The notes: a model not told the origin generated them from the letters alone. Counted from the stretch's first letter, positions 7,756-15,981 are shown. The stretch: DNA of 64,000 nt from Bacilli bacterium (GCA_017553685.1 JAFZKH010000001.1:58171-122170); one strand, 5' to 3'. A program made the numbers and translations.

Positions 7756-8196
7756 ATGACAAAGGCTATATCAAAGAGAACATTAGACTTTATTACTTTT
7801 ATACCATTTGGTATTGCTATAAGTGCGTTTATATTATATTTAAGATATTCGTTACCTATAATGTTACATGAAAAGATAGCTGTTACTGGATTAATTCTTA
7901 ACTATGCTAATAGATTTAGAAATATAGCTATATTCTCAGGTATCATAGGAATAATTGCTTTGATAGTTACTTCTATCATATATTATTCCACAGGTAATAG
8001 AGTAGTTAAAACACCTACATTATTAGATTTAAAATTAATGCTTTTAAAAGCTAAATCTAATATTACTAAGGCTGTTAATATTATTGCTATTCTATTATGT
8101 ATAATATTAATATTATTACTAGGAATGCAAATAAATAAACAAAGTAATATAAATAAACAAAACTTAAATATAAAAGCAGTAGAATTAACTAAGTAA
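7756..8196 (+). CDS. Small membrane protein of unknown function
   Basis: 146 residues with three hydrophobic segments (about 12-28, 55-77, 103-123) and few charged residues; the segment between the second and third carries TGNRVVKTPTLLDLKLMLLKAKSN. I do not recognise it. Its 3' end overlaps that of gatD, which runs in the opposite direction, by 12 bases; the shared stretch is a perfect palindrome, so both proteins end in KAVEL plus two residues. Confidence 0.7.
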   Translation: MTKAISKRTLDFITFIPFGIAISAFILYLRYSLPIMLHEKIAVTGLILNYANRFRNIAIFSGIIGIIALIVTSIIYYSTGNRVVKTPTLLDLKLMLLKAKSNITKAVNIIAILLCIILILLLGMQINKQSNINKQNLNIKAVELTK

Positions 8197-8211
8197 TTCT
8201 ACTGCTTTTTT
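8176..8211. terminator. Bidirectional terminator inside two converging coding sequences
   Basis: Twelve-base perfect stem GCAGTAGAATTA/TAATTCTACTGC (8176-8187, 8194-8205) with A-rich left and T-rich right flanks, working on both strands. Both stop codons (plus strand at 8194-8196, minus strand at 8185-8187) lie in it. Confidence 0.9.
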
Positions 8212-8853
8212 GTATGCCTCAATCTCTAAATTATAATTATCTTCTTTTATATCTTCTTTATTAAGAATTCTTTTAATATAATCTTCCATAAAATATGGAT
8301 TTCTAATAAGCATAGGTCCAAGTAAATATGTACCTATAAAGTTATTATGAATAACTCCATATTTATTATCACCTTTATATAAGAAATTCTTTTCTTTAGA
8401 TATTATTTGACCTCTATGATTTTCAAAACCAATAATATTATTTTTACTCATAGTACATGAATAATTAATATCATTAACTATTCTAGATTCATTATATACA
8501 GTATAGTAGTTAAGTATATCTAAGGCTTCTATTTTTTCTTCACCTTTTTGAATATACTTACCAAATAATTCTACTGAGTTACCTGTTGCAAGTAAAAATT
8601 TATTACTATCTATATATCTTTTAATATCATCTTTATAATCTTTTAAATAGTTAAGTGCTATTAATAGATTGTCATCTGTAGATGATCCAAAATAAACTAT
8701 ATCATATTTAGCAAAATTAATTATATCTCCAAGTGAAATATAGTCTATATTAACATTTATACCTTGATTAGATAATCTATATTTTAATGCTTTAATATTA
8801 CCATCATCACCATAAAGGTTTAGTAAATCATAATATATATAACCAATATTCAT
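8185..8853 (-). CDS. gatD: GatD-like subunit of lipid II isoglutaminyl synthase, catalytic residues lost
   Basis: 222 residues, homologous along its length to GatD, the glutaminase subunit that supplies ammonia to MurT for amidating D-Glu of lipid II. Conserved framework: LYGDDGNI near the start, IIGFENHRGQI (141-150) and GTYLLGPMLIRNP (174-186). However, the nucleophile region that reads ICGGYQFLGK in S. aureus GatD is ATGNSVELFGK here (89-99), with no cysteine, and the catalytic histidine of GTYLHGP is leucine (Leu178). The only cysteine (133) is elsewhere. The reading frame is intact and it overlaps murT by one base (TAATG), so it is still expressed as a pair. Either it is a structural partner and MurT uses free ammonia, or function has shifted. 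Confidence 0.85.
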   Translation of the reverse strand: MNIGYIYYDLLNLYGDDGNIKALKYRLSNQGINVNIDYISLGDIINFAKYDIVYFGSSTDDNLLIALNYLKDYKDDIKRYIDSNKFLLATGNSVELFGKYIQKGEEKIEALDILNYYTVYNESRIVNDINYSCTMSKNNIIGFENHRGQIISKEKNFLYKGDNKYGVIHNNFIGTYLLGPMLIRNPYFMEDYIKRILNKEDIKEDNYNLEIEAYKKAVELLS

Positions 8854-10163
8854 TATTTACCTCCTTTAGTTTCTTTGATAAATGGTTCAACATAATCAAA
8901 GTTTAGTATTCCATAAATATTACCATTAGTCTTAGTTTCAATAACTTCTTTCATACCATCAGTATTTTCCATTATTATTATATTACTTTCATCAAATCCA
9001 GCATATCTAACTCTAACAGCTATATCATATCTATATGGACCTGCACATATTATTTTATCTACATTATTGTTATTTAATATTTCAAAATTTATATCCCATA
9101 ACCAAGATAAATCAAAGTGTTCATATCTTCTTGAGATTTGTCTTAAACCTATAACTAATGTTTTAGTATTTTTATCTTTTAAAACATGAAGTAGGTTTAA
9201 ATTATATGTAGCATTATTTTCTGCTTTACAATTTAATATAGTATATTTTCTATCATTAACTATATATTCATTAAATAATTTCTTCATAGTTTTATCATGA
9301 TTTAATGCATTAACTATATTTTCATCTTTTAGATTAATTGTTTTACATACTGCATAAGTACTTACAATATTATATAGATTAAATAGAGTATCATTATCTA
9401 TAGTAATTTTAATATCATTATTAATAGTTATAACATTATCTCTAATAGAATCTATTTCATAGTTTATTTTGCCTCTATCAAAGTCACATTTAGGACATTC
9501 AAAGTCTCCAACTGAAGAGTAGTGATAATAATCATAAACTAATTTAGTATGACATTTAGGACAATATGCAGTATTTTTAATATCATTTAGTTCATTAAAA
9601 CTATATTGGTTTTTATCTATACCATAGTAAATGATTTTACCATTAAATCTATCTTCAAATCTCTTTAAAAGTGGATCATCAGCATTAAGTACTAAAGTAT
9701 CAGTATTAAGTCCTTTACAGATTTCATTAAATACTTCTTCGTAGTTACCTTGTCTTGGAGGTTGATCTCTAGTTATATTATTAATAGCTATTACATTAGC
9801 TTTTATATATTTAGCTACAAACTTTAAATATCTTTCATCAACTTCAAGAACTAGTGCATCTGCTTTAACTGTTTTTCCTTTAGTACATCTAATAATAGCA
9901 GTTGTAACTCCATCAAGTAAGTTAGAACCATATACATTATGACCTACAGTCATATTATTCTTTTTAAGTATATCTGCTATATATTTAGTAGTACTACCTT
10001 TACCAGAAGAACCAGTAACCATTATTACTAGTTTTGGATATTTTAATTTCTTTAAATAATTAGGAAATATTTTTAAAACAACTCTTCCTGGAAAAGAGGA
10101 AGCATTAAATTTAAATATATTTTCTACAAAAATAATTGTCTTTCCTAAGACTGTTCCTATCAT
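8853..10163 (-). CDS. murT: Lipid II isoglutaminyl synthase, ligase subunit MurT
   Basis: 436 residues from ATG at 10163 (SD AGGTG six bases away; an upstream GTG at 10172 overlaps the SD). Mur-ligase fold: P-loop VMVTGSSGKGSTTKYI, then the MurT-specific four-cysteine zinc ribbon CPKCHTKL...FECPKCDFDRG, and the C-terminal DUF1727 domain (LVIGLRQISRRYEHFDLSWLWD). MurT phosphorylates and amidates the D-iso-glutamate of lipid II with ammonia from GatD. Minus strand, coupled to gatD by a one-base overlap and divergent from yebC. The key question is how it works with the altered GatD. Confidence 0.93.
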   Translation of the reverse strand: MIGTVLGKTIIFVENIFKFNASSFPGRVVLKIFPNYLKKLKYPKLVIMVTGSSGKGSTTKYIADILKKNNMTVGHNVYGSNLLDGVTTAIIRCTKGKTVKADALVLEVDERYLKFVAKYIKANVIAINNITRDQPPRQGNYEEVFNEICKGLNTDTLVLNADDPLLKRFEDRFNGKIIYYGIDKNQYSFNELNDIKNTAYCPKCHTKLVYDYYHYSSVGDFECPKCDFDRGKINYEIDSIRDNVITINNDIKITIDNDTLFNLYNIVSTYAVCKTINLKDENIVNALNHDKTMKKLFNEYIVNDRKYTILNCKAENNATYNLNLLHVLKDKNTKTLVIGLRQISRRYEHFDLSWLWDINFEILNNNNVDKIICAGPYRYDIAVRVRYAGFDESNIIIMENTDGMKEVIETKTNGNIYGILNFDYVEPFIKETKGGK

Positions 10164-10180
10164 TATAATCACCTATACAA

Positions 10181-10189
10181 ATTATAACA
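10181..10189 (-). promoter_or_regulatory. Extended -10 promoter of murT-gatD
   Basis: On the minus strand TG-T-TATAAT, 17 bases before the murT ATG. Confidence 0.7.
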
Positions 10190-10207
10190 TATTTTTAAAA
10201 TTTTAAG

Positions 10208-10237
10208 TTGCTTTTTTAGATATAAATATAGTAAAAT
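10208..10237 (+). promoter_or_regulatory. Possible yebC promoter
   Basis: TTGCTT at 10208-10213, 18-base spacer, TAAAAT at 10232-10237. Confidence 0.45.
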
Positions 10238-10262
10238 AAAATGCAGAAAAGAGGGTATAAAT

Positions 10263-10979
10263 ATGGGAAGAGCATATGAAGTAAGAAAAGCTGCTATCCA
10301 AAAAAATGGAGCCGCTAAAGCAAAAATTTATTCAAACTTTGCAAAAGAAATATATATAGCTGCTAAAACAGGTGGAACTAGTATAGAAGCTAATGATAAA
10401 TTAAAACAATTAGTAGAAAAAGCAAAAAGAAGTCAAGTTCCAAGTGATATTATAAATAGAGCTATTGATAAAGTTAATTCAGGTGTTGATGAAAACTATC
10501 AAAGTTTAAGATATGAAGGTTTTGGACCTGGGGTATCTAATTTAATAGTAGATTGTTTAACAGATAATGTTAACAGAACTGTTGGTATGGTTAGACCTGC
10601 TTTTACTAAATGTAATGGTAAACTTGGAGTAGAAAACTCAGTATCACATTTCTATGAAAATTTAGCTATATTTGCTGTTAAAGGATATACTGAAGAAGAA
10701 ATGTTAGATTTACTTATGGAACAAGGAGTAGATATTAAAGATATTGAATCTGATGGTGAAGATGTAATAATAACTGGAGATGCTAAAGAATATAATAATA
10801 TTAAAAAAGCATTACTTGCTATTAATCCTAATATAGAATTAGATGTAGATGAAGTATCTATGGTTTCTTTAGATAAAGTTAAACTTGAAGGTGAAGACCT
10901 AGAAATGTTTAATAAACTACTTAATATGTTAGATGAAATAGAAGATGTACAAAATGTATATCACAATGTAGAATTATAG
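10263..10979 (+). CDS. yebC: YebC/PmpR (TACO1) family protein
   Basis: 238 residues starting MGRAYEVRKAAIQKNGAAKAK with the family signature YSNFAKEIYIAAKTGG and GFGPGVSNLIVDCLTDNVNRTV. In bacteria the family has been described as transcription regulators (PmpR) and, more recently, as ribosome-associated factors that relieve stalling at proline stretches; the mitochondrial homologue TACO1 activates translation. Length is normal. Single-gene unit, divergent from murT, with SD GAGGG. Confidence 0.93.
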   Translation: MGRAYEVRKAAIQKNGAAKAKIYSNFAKEIYIAAKTGGTSIEANDKLKQLVEKAKRSQVPSDIINRAIDKVNSGVDENYQSLRYEGFGPGVSNLIVDCLTDNVNRTVGMVRPAFTKCNGKLGVENSVSHFYENLAIFAVKGYTEEEMLDLLMEQGVDIKDIESDGEDVIITGDAKEYNNIKKALLAINPNIELDVDEVSMVSLDKVKLEGEDLEMFNKLLNMLDEIEDVQNVYHNVEL

Positions 10980-11000
10980 GAAGATTTATCTTCCTTTTTA
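10978..11000 (+). terminator. Terminator of yebC
   Basis: AGGAAGAT/ATCTTCCT (10978-10985, 10988-10995) plus T; begins in the stop codon. Confidence 0.8.
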
Positions 11001-11014
11001 TTTTTATTAAAATA

Positions 11015-11023
11015 TGTTATAAT
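11015..11023 (+). promoter_or_regulatory. Extended -10 promoter of the VanY-like gene
   Basis: TG-T-TATAAT, 20 bases before the start codon. Confidence 0.7.
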
Positions 11024-11043
11024 GATAGTAGAGGTATAGGCTA

Positions 11044-12423
11044 ATGAGTAGAAGAAAGAGAAGACTTAGAATTGATAGGGTATTAATTTGTCTTTTAATT
11101 TTAGTAGGATTAATATGTATAGTAAGATTTACTATATATACTATTTACGGCTTTAAGATACTAAATCAAGCTAAAAAAGGAGAGACTGTTAAACTATACC
11201 ATGATAATGCAAATCTTTGGAAATCAACCGTTAAATACATTAATGAAGATATGGATGAATTAACATATACTTATAGAAATTATACTGTTACTATGGATTC
11301 ATCATATTTTAAGAAAAACATGAATATTAAACCTAGTACTGAAAATAAAAAAATAACTAATAATGATTTCCTTAAACAAAAAGGATTATATATTAAGAAT
11401 AATAATATAATGGGAATAGCTTCTAAAATAAAATTAAAGTTACCTCATTATTTATATAAAAATGGATATGTAGATTTATATGGTATAGATGAAAATAGTA
11501 ATTATATATTACTTGAATCTAGAGTTAAAGTAAGTGATAAATTCTTTACTTTAAATATATATGAAAACTATACTGATTATTTTATTACCTATGTTAAATT
11601 AGAGTCTATTAAAACAACTCAAGAATATGTTTTAACAGAGGGAGATACTAAAGAAATTAAACTTGAATTTAACCCTAGTAATGCTACTAATAAGAAAGTA
11701 ACTTATAGTGGTTATGATGAAAATATTATTACAGTAGATCATGGCTTAATAAAGGCTATAAAAGAAGGTAAAACTACTGTTAAAGTTAAAGGAAATGATA
11801 TGTCAGTTGCAAAGATTAAAATAATAGTTAATAAGAAAAAAGAAGAAAAGAAAGACACTGAAAAGAAAGAAGAAAAACCAAAAGTAACTCAGGGTGATGA
11901 TGGTATCTATTATATTGATGGAATAATGATTGTTAATAAGAGTTATCCTTTACCAGAAAGTTATGATCCAGGAAAATTATTACCAGAATTTATGGATGCA
12001 TTTACTGAAATGCAAGCAGATGCACAATCAGATGGTATTAAGTTATGGATTCAATCTGGATATAGATCATATGATTATCAAGTAGGATTATATGATATGT
12101 ATGTAAGACAAGATGGTAGAGATAGAGCTGATACATATTCTGCAAGACCAGGTTATTCAGAACATCAATCTGGTTTAGCTGCAGATATTAATAATCCATC
12201 TGATTCATTTAATGGTACTTCTGAAGCTATTTGGTTAAAAGAAAATTGTTATAAATATGGATTTATAATAAGATTCCCAGAAAATGAAGATGAATATACT
12301 GGATATAAGTATGAATCATGGCATATTAGATATGTTGGTAAAGAATTATCTAATAAAATACATGAAGCAGGAGATATATCTTTAGAGAAATATTATGGTA
12401 TAGAAAGCAAATATTCAAATTAA
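11044..12423 (+). CDS. Membrane-anchored D-Ala-D-Ala carboxypeptidase, VanY family, with bacterial Ig-like domain
   Basis: 459 residues. A basic start and one transmembrane segment (about 14-36) anchor it outside the cell. Residues about 190-265 resemble a BIG2 Ig-like domain (LTEGDTKEIKLEFNPSNATN, VTYSGYDENIITVDHG, IKAIKEGKTTVKVKG). After a Lys/Glu linker comes the peptidase M15 domain: IQSGYRSYDYQVGLYD, the zinc/catalytic motif SEHQSGLAADI (His, Asp) and ESWHIRYVG (Glu, His). VanY enzymes trim the terminal D-Ala of peptidoglycan stem peptides and so limit cross-linking. Motifs are intact, so it should be active. Single unit flanked by a promoter and a terminator. Confidence 0.92.
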   Translation: MSRRKRRLRIDRVLICLLILVGLICIVRFTIYTIYGFKILNQAKKGETVKLYHDNANLWKSTVKYINEDMDELTYTYRNYTVTMDSSYFKKNMNIKPSTENKKITNNDFLKQKGLYIKNNNIMGIASKIKLKLPHYLYKNGYVDLYGIDENSNYILLESRVKVSDKFFTLNIYENYTDYFITYVKLESIKTTQEYVLTEGDTKEIKLEFNPSNATNKKVTYSGYDENIITVDHGLIKAIKEGKTTVKVKGNDMSVAKIKIIVNKKKEEKKDTEKKEEKPKVTQGDDGIYYIDGIMIVNKSYPLPESYDPGKLLPEFMDAFTEMQADAQSDGIKLWIQSGYRSYDYQVGLYDMYVRQDGRDRADTYSARPGYSEHQSGLAADINNPSDSFNGTSEAIWLKENCYKYGFIIRFPENEDEYTGYKYESWHIRYVGKELSNKIHEAGDISLEKYYGIESKYSN

Positions 12424-12440
12424 TGTAAAACCTTGTAAAG

Positions 12441-12471
12441 AATGAAATCAATTAATTGATTTCATTTTTTT
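12441..12471 (+). terminator. Terminator of the VanY-like gene
   Basis: Stem AATGAAATCAA/TTGATTTCATT (12441-12451, 12456-12466) and T-tract. Confidence 0.88.
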
Positions 12472-12478
12472 ATATTTT

Positions 12479-12484
12479 TATAAT
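12479..12484 (+). promoter_or_regulatory. -10 of the small gene at 12502
   Basis: TATAAT following the T-tract; no TG extension; start codon 17 bases on. Confidence 0.45.
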
Positions 12485-12501
12485 TAAAATAGGTGATATA
12501 A

Positions 12502-12708
12502 ATGGATATATTTAGTACTGTTTCTATAATAGAAATATTAATATTTATTACAGTTATTATATGTTCTATTTTACTTATAAAAATGATTATAAATAGAAAG
12601 AAAATGGATAAATTAGCAGAAGAATTATCTCATATTAGAAAAATAAATAATATTATAAATGATGAAGCCAGACTTGAAATGACTTTACCATTTAATCCAT
12701 TTATGTAA
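12502..12708 (+). CDS. Small single-span membrane protein
   Basis: 68 residues: one hydrophobic segment (about 8-27, IIEILIFITVIICSILLIKM) followed by a charged helix of about 40 residues (KKMDKLAEELSHIRKINNIINDEARLEM). SD AGGTGA and the promoter/terminator around it support a real gene. Topology suggests a short membrane anchor with a cytoplasmic coiled helix. No family recognised. It sits between the carboxypeptidase and mraY. Confidence 0.65.
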   Translation: MDIFSTVSIIEILIFITVIICSILLIKMIINRKKMDKLAEELSHIRKINNIINDEARLEMTLPFNPFM

Positions 12709-12711
12709 ATT

Positions 12712-12740
12712 AAAAAGTAATTGTTTAAATTACTTTTTTT
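12712..12740 (+). terminator. Terminator before mraY
   Basis: AAAGTAATT/AATTACTTT stem (12714-12722, 12728-12736), T-tract running directly into the mraY extended -10. Confidence 0.82.
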
Positions 12741-12741
12741 G

Positions 12742-12750
12742 TGCTATAAT
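12742..12750 (+). promoter_or_regulatory. Extended -10 promoter of mraY
   Basis: TG-C-TATAAT adjoining the terminator T-tract. Confidence 0.7.
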
Positions 12751-12773
12751 TTTAATATAGAGGTGAATGATTT

Positions 12774-13766
12774 ATGTATATATTAGCTAAATCTACTTTA
12801 GCTTTAACAGCAGGTTTTTTAGTAGCACTAGTTTTAGGAGCTATTATAGTACCTTTCTTAAGAAGAAAAAAAATGGGGCAAATAACAAGTAAGTTTGTAA
12901 AGGAACATGCTCAAAAAGCAGGAACTCCTGTTATGGGAGGTTTAATATTTATATTTTCTACTATTATTGTTCTTGCTATCTTATTATTAACTAAAAAGAT
13001 AACTTATACAAGTAATCTAACAATCATATTATTTGTATTCTTATCATATGCATTATTAGGTTTTATTGATGATTATAGAATTATTAAATATAAATCTAAT
13101 GAAAAAGGATTAACTAGACTTCAAAAGTTTATAGGACAAGTTATTATAGCAGTTGGATTTTTCCTACTATATGTTAAAAATGGTATGGATCCTACAATTG
13201 AAATATATTTATTTGATATTAAATTAAATCTTGGAATGTTTTATGTAATATTTATATTATTTATGTTAGTTGGTTCATCAAATGCTGTTAATTTAACAGA
13301 TGGACTTGATGGTCTTGCTGGTGGATTGTCTGTAATAGCATTCTTAGTATATGGAATGATTGCATGGAATACAGGATGGCTAGCAGGTTATGATAATATT
13401 GCATTATTCTGTTTTATATTAGTAGGTGGTTTACTAGGATTTTTAGTATTTAATGGATATCCTGCTAAAATATTTATGGGTGATACTGGATCACTAGCAC
13501 TTGGTGCAACTTTAGCTACAGTTGCAATACTTACACATAGAGAATTATCTTTAGCAATAGTAGGTGGAGTATTTGTAATTGAGTGTTTATCTGTTATAAT
13601 ACAAATAGCATCTGTGAAAATTACTGGTAAAAGAGTATTTCCAAAAACTCCAATACATCATTCATTCCAAATTAAAGGATGGCAAGAACCTAATATAGTT
13701 AAATTATTCTATGTTGTTGGTTTCCTACTTGGAATTGTTGGTATATTATATGGAGTATGGTTTTAA
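12774..13766 (+). CDS. mraY: Phospho-MurNAc-pentapeptide transferase MraY
   Basis: 330 residues, ten predicted membrane segments. MraY transfers phospho-MurNAc-pentapeptide to undecaprenyl phosphate, making lipid I. Signature motifs: HAQKAGTPVMGG, FIDDYRIIK (catalytic aspartates), NLTDGLDGLAGG, and MGDTGSLALG, plus the late histidine segment KTPIHHSFQIKGW. In most Bacilli mraY lies between the PBP gene and murD; here it is about 35 kb away from the rest of the division cluster. One gene of unknown function follows in the same unit. Confidence 0.97.
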   Translation: MYILAKSTLALTAGFLVALVLGAIIVPFLRRKKMGQITSKFVKEHAQKAGTPVMGGLIFIFSTIIVLAILLLTKKITYTSNLTIILFVFLSYALLGFIDDYRIIKYKSNEKGLTRLQKFIGQVIIAVGFFLLYVKNGMDPTIEIYLFDIKLNLGMFYVIFILFMLVGSSNAVNLTDGLDGLAGGLSVIAFLVYGMIAWNTGWLAGYDNIALFCFILVGGLLGFLVFNGYPAKIFMGDTGSLALGATLATVAILTHRELSLAIVGGVFVIECLSVIIQIASVKITGKRVFPKTPIHHSFQIKGWQEPNIVKLFYVVGFLLGIVGILYGVWF

Positions 13767-13781
13767 TAAAGGAGAAATAAA

Positions 13782-14537
13782 ATGAGTAAAGAAGTTAAAG
13801 AAAAGGTTGTTAAAGAAGAACCAAAAAAAGAAGAAAAAGTAGTTGAAGAAGTAAAAGAAGAGAAAATATCTAAAAAAGAAATTAAACAAAAAGCAGAAGA
13901 AGGAATGACTTTAGACGAAATAAAAAGAGAGAATAAAAGAATTAAAAGAAGAAGTTCTACTAATAGATTCTTTGCTACATTGTTCTTATTAATTCTATTC
14001 TTCATTTTTGGAGTAGTAACTGGTGTTTATTTAGCAGATAAATATAACGTAACATTATTTGTTAAACAAACAAAAGTAGAACCTGTTAATAATAAAGTAA
14101 ATCCTATAAAAGAAGAATGTACTATTATTAACTGTGAAAAAATAACTTATTCAGGTATTTATACTGGAGCAGTTAATGAAAAAGAAGATGGTACTGGTGC
14201 AACTTTAGAAGTTAGTCTAGAATTAGATGAAAATGGATATGCTTCATTAAAATCTACATTAAACGGAGAAATAATCGAAGTAAGTAGTGGTACTTATGAA
14301 GTTAAAGATAACAAACTAACTTATAATAGAATTTATGCTAAAGGTGGAAATGATCAAAATAATAATACATATTTTATAAAGATTAGTTCAACATCTAATG
14401 GATCATATAAATATAGTACTTTATTTGATAATGGTAGAGCTACTGAAACATTTACTATAACAGAAAATGGATTTAATTTAGGAAGTTATGCTAAAGCTAT
14501 TATTTCAGTAGATAAGTTTATTGATTTAAGTAAATAA
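13782..14537 (+). CDS. Single-span membrane protein with Lys/Glu-rich cytoplasmic head
   Basis: 251 residues. Residues 1-62 are extremely rich in Lys and Glu (coiled or disordered), a transmembrane helix follows (about 66-88, FFATLFLLILFFIFGVVTGVY), and about 160 residues lie outside with two cysteines close together (EECTIINCEKITY) and a lipocalin-like run of strands (YTGAVNEKEDGTGATLEVSLE, DENGYASLKSTLNG, GTYEVKDNKLTYN). It starts 16 bases after mraY with SD AAGGAG and ends in a terminator, so it is co-expressed with lipid I synthesis. Function unknown; an envelope role is inferred from position and topology. Confidence 0.75.
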   Translation: MSKEVKEKVVKEEPKKEEKVVEEVKEEKISKKEIKQKAEEGMTLDEIKRENKRIKRRSSTNRFFATLFLLILFFIFGVVTGVYLADKYNVTLFVKQTKVEPVNNKVNPIKEECTIINCEKITYSGIYTGAVNEKEDGTGATLEVSLELDENGYASLKSTLNGEIIEVSSGTYEVKDNKLTYNRIYAKGGNDQNNNTYFIKISSTSNGSYKYSTLFDNGRATETFTITENGFNLGSYAKAIISVDKFIDLSK

Positions 14538-14559
14538 ATCTGGTTATCCAGATTTTTTT
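14536..14559 (+). terminator. Terminator of the mraY unit
   Basis: AAATCTGG TTAT CCAGATTT (14536-14555) with T-tract; overlaps the stop codon. Confidence 0.88.
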
Positions 14560-14603
14560 ATTTATGTAAATAAAAATTATTATTTTACTTTTTATTAATT
14601 TTT

Positions 14604-14612
14604 TGATATAAT
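14604..14612 (+). promoter_or_regulatory. Extended -10 promoter of the cohesin gene
   Basis: TG-A-TATAAT. The short leader behind it (14619-14654) holds an unusually GC-rich patch, GGGGTACCCGG at 14626-14636, in an otherwise AT-only surrounding. Confidence 0.65.
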
Positions 14613-14654
14613 TTTACTATGATAAGGGGTACCCGGAAAGAAGGATAAAGAGGT

Positions 14655-15905
14655 ATGAAAAGATTTAAATCGTTTATTTTTATAATGCTTTTAACGTTAA
14701 TATTAATTCCAATAAAAGGATTAGCTGTTGATAAAGTTACATTTGCTATTACAGATGGACCAGGAACAGTTAAAGCTGGACAAGAATTTACAATTAAAGT
14801 AAAACAATCAGGTGCAAATGATAGTGATAAGACATTAACTAACTATTCATTTAAAGTTACTTTTGAAAGTTCAGTACTTGAATATTTAGGTGGTGCATCT
14901 TCACAAAATGGTAATGATTTAAATATTAGTGGTAAGTATAATGGTAATGATGAACTTGCTACATTAAGATTTAGAGTAAAAGATGGTGCTAAAGAAGGAT
15001 CTTATAATTTTCCAATAAAAGATGTTTCGTGTACTGTTAATGGAGATACTGGAGATTGTGGTGCAAATAGTGGCTCTGTAAAAATACGTGCACTTGGAGG
15101 AGATTCTTCACTTAGTAAGTTATCTATTCCAAATACTCCACTTAGCCCAGCATTTAATAAAAATATAAGAGATTATACGGCTAATGTAAAAGATGTTTCA
15201 CAATTAACAGTTAATGCAACAGCAAGTGATCAAAATGCACAAATCACAGTAAGTGATAATAGAAATAACTTACAAAAAGGTGAAAATACAATTAAGGTTG
15301 TATGTACTGCAGAAAATGGAAGTAGTACTACATATACAATTAAAGTAAATCTAGAATTAACTCCTACAGAAGAAGAATTAAAACTTATGAATACTAATTT
15401 ATCTAAATTAGAAATCAAAGGACAAAAGATTGAATTTAATGTAGAAGAAGTTAAATATTATTTAGATGTTACATATGATGTAAAAGAATTAGAAATAACT
15501 GCTACTCCTGAAAATGAAGCTGCTAAAGTTCAAATTACTGGAGCAGATAAATTAGTAGTAGGTAAGAATACAGTTAATATTTTAGTAACTGCAGAAGATG
15601 GAACAACTACTAAAACATATTCTATTTTAGTAACTAGACTTGCTGAGAATAAAAAGATTGTTCCAACTTGTCCAGATTCAACTAGTATTAAAGAATGGAT
15701 TATATTCTCAGTAGGATTATTCTTAACATTTACATTAGGAATTGTTCTTGGATATATTCTTGGTAAAAAAGATATATTAAGTAAAATATTTAAGAAAAAA
15801 GAAAAGGTTGAAGAAGCCGTAGAAATACAAACTTTATCTGATACAATTGACTTAAGTGATGTTGTAGAAGAGATAAAAGATGATGAAGATGTAAAAAAAG
15901 CTTAA
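14655..15905 (+). CDS. Membrane-anchored cohesin-domain surface protein
   Basis: 416 residues. Signal peptide 1-24; residues about 25-145 form a cohesin-type beta-sandwich (VTFAITDGPGTVKAGQEFTI, NYSFKVTFESSVLEYLGG, LATLRFRVKDGAKEGSYNF). Two cadherin-like beta-sandwich repeats follow (about 150-235 and 247-332; each with NTIKVVCTAENGSSTTYTI or NTVNILVTAEDGTTTKTYSI). A transmembrane helix (about 345-368) and a short acidic cytoplasmic tail end it. Cohesins bind dockerins with high affinity in cellulosome-type assemblies. The dockerin protein at 59624 in this same window is the obvious possible partner. Own promoter and terminator. Cohesin assignment is by pattern, not by search. Confidence 0.8.
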   Translation: MKRFKSFIFIMLLTLILIPIKGLAVDKVTFAITDGPGTVKAGQEFTIKVKQSGANDSDKTLTNYSFKVTFESSVLEYLGGASSQNGNDLNISGKYNGNDELATLRFRVKDGAKEGSYNFPIKDVSCTVNGDTGDCGANSGSVKIRALGGDSSLSKLSIPNTPLSPAFNKNIRDYTANVKDVSQLTVNATASDQNAQITVSDNRNNLQKGENTIKVVCTAENGSSTTYTIKVNLELTPTEEELKLMNTNLSKLEIKGQKIEFNVEEVKYYLDVTYDVKELEITATPENEAAKVQITGADKLVVGKNTVNILVTAEDGTTTKTYSILVTRLAENKKIVPTCPDSTSIKEWIIFSVGLFLTFTLGIVLGYILGKKDILSKIFKKKEKVEEAVEIQTLSDTIDLSDVVEEIKDDEDVKKA

Positions 15906-15921
15906 ATTTTAAGCTTTTTTT
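15893..15921 (+). terminator. Terminator of the cohesin gene
   Basis: AAAAGCTTAAA/TTTTAAGCTTTT palindrome over the stop codon, then T. Confidence 0.82.
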
Positions 15922-15981
15922 ATTGTTTTTAGGGGAATTTTATATGTTTATAGCGAATAATATTATTGTCGGGAGTTTTTT

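Noticed and set aside
14619..14654. A small riboswitch (preQ1- or fluoride-like) upstream of the cohesin gene
   Set aside because: The leader is only about 36 bases and lacks the conserved cores of those classes; the GC patch is better explained as an operator.
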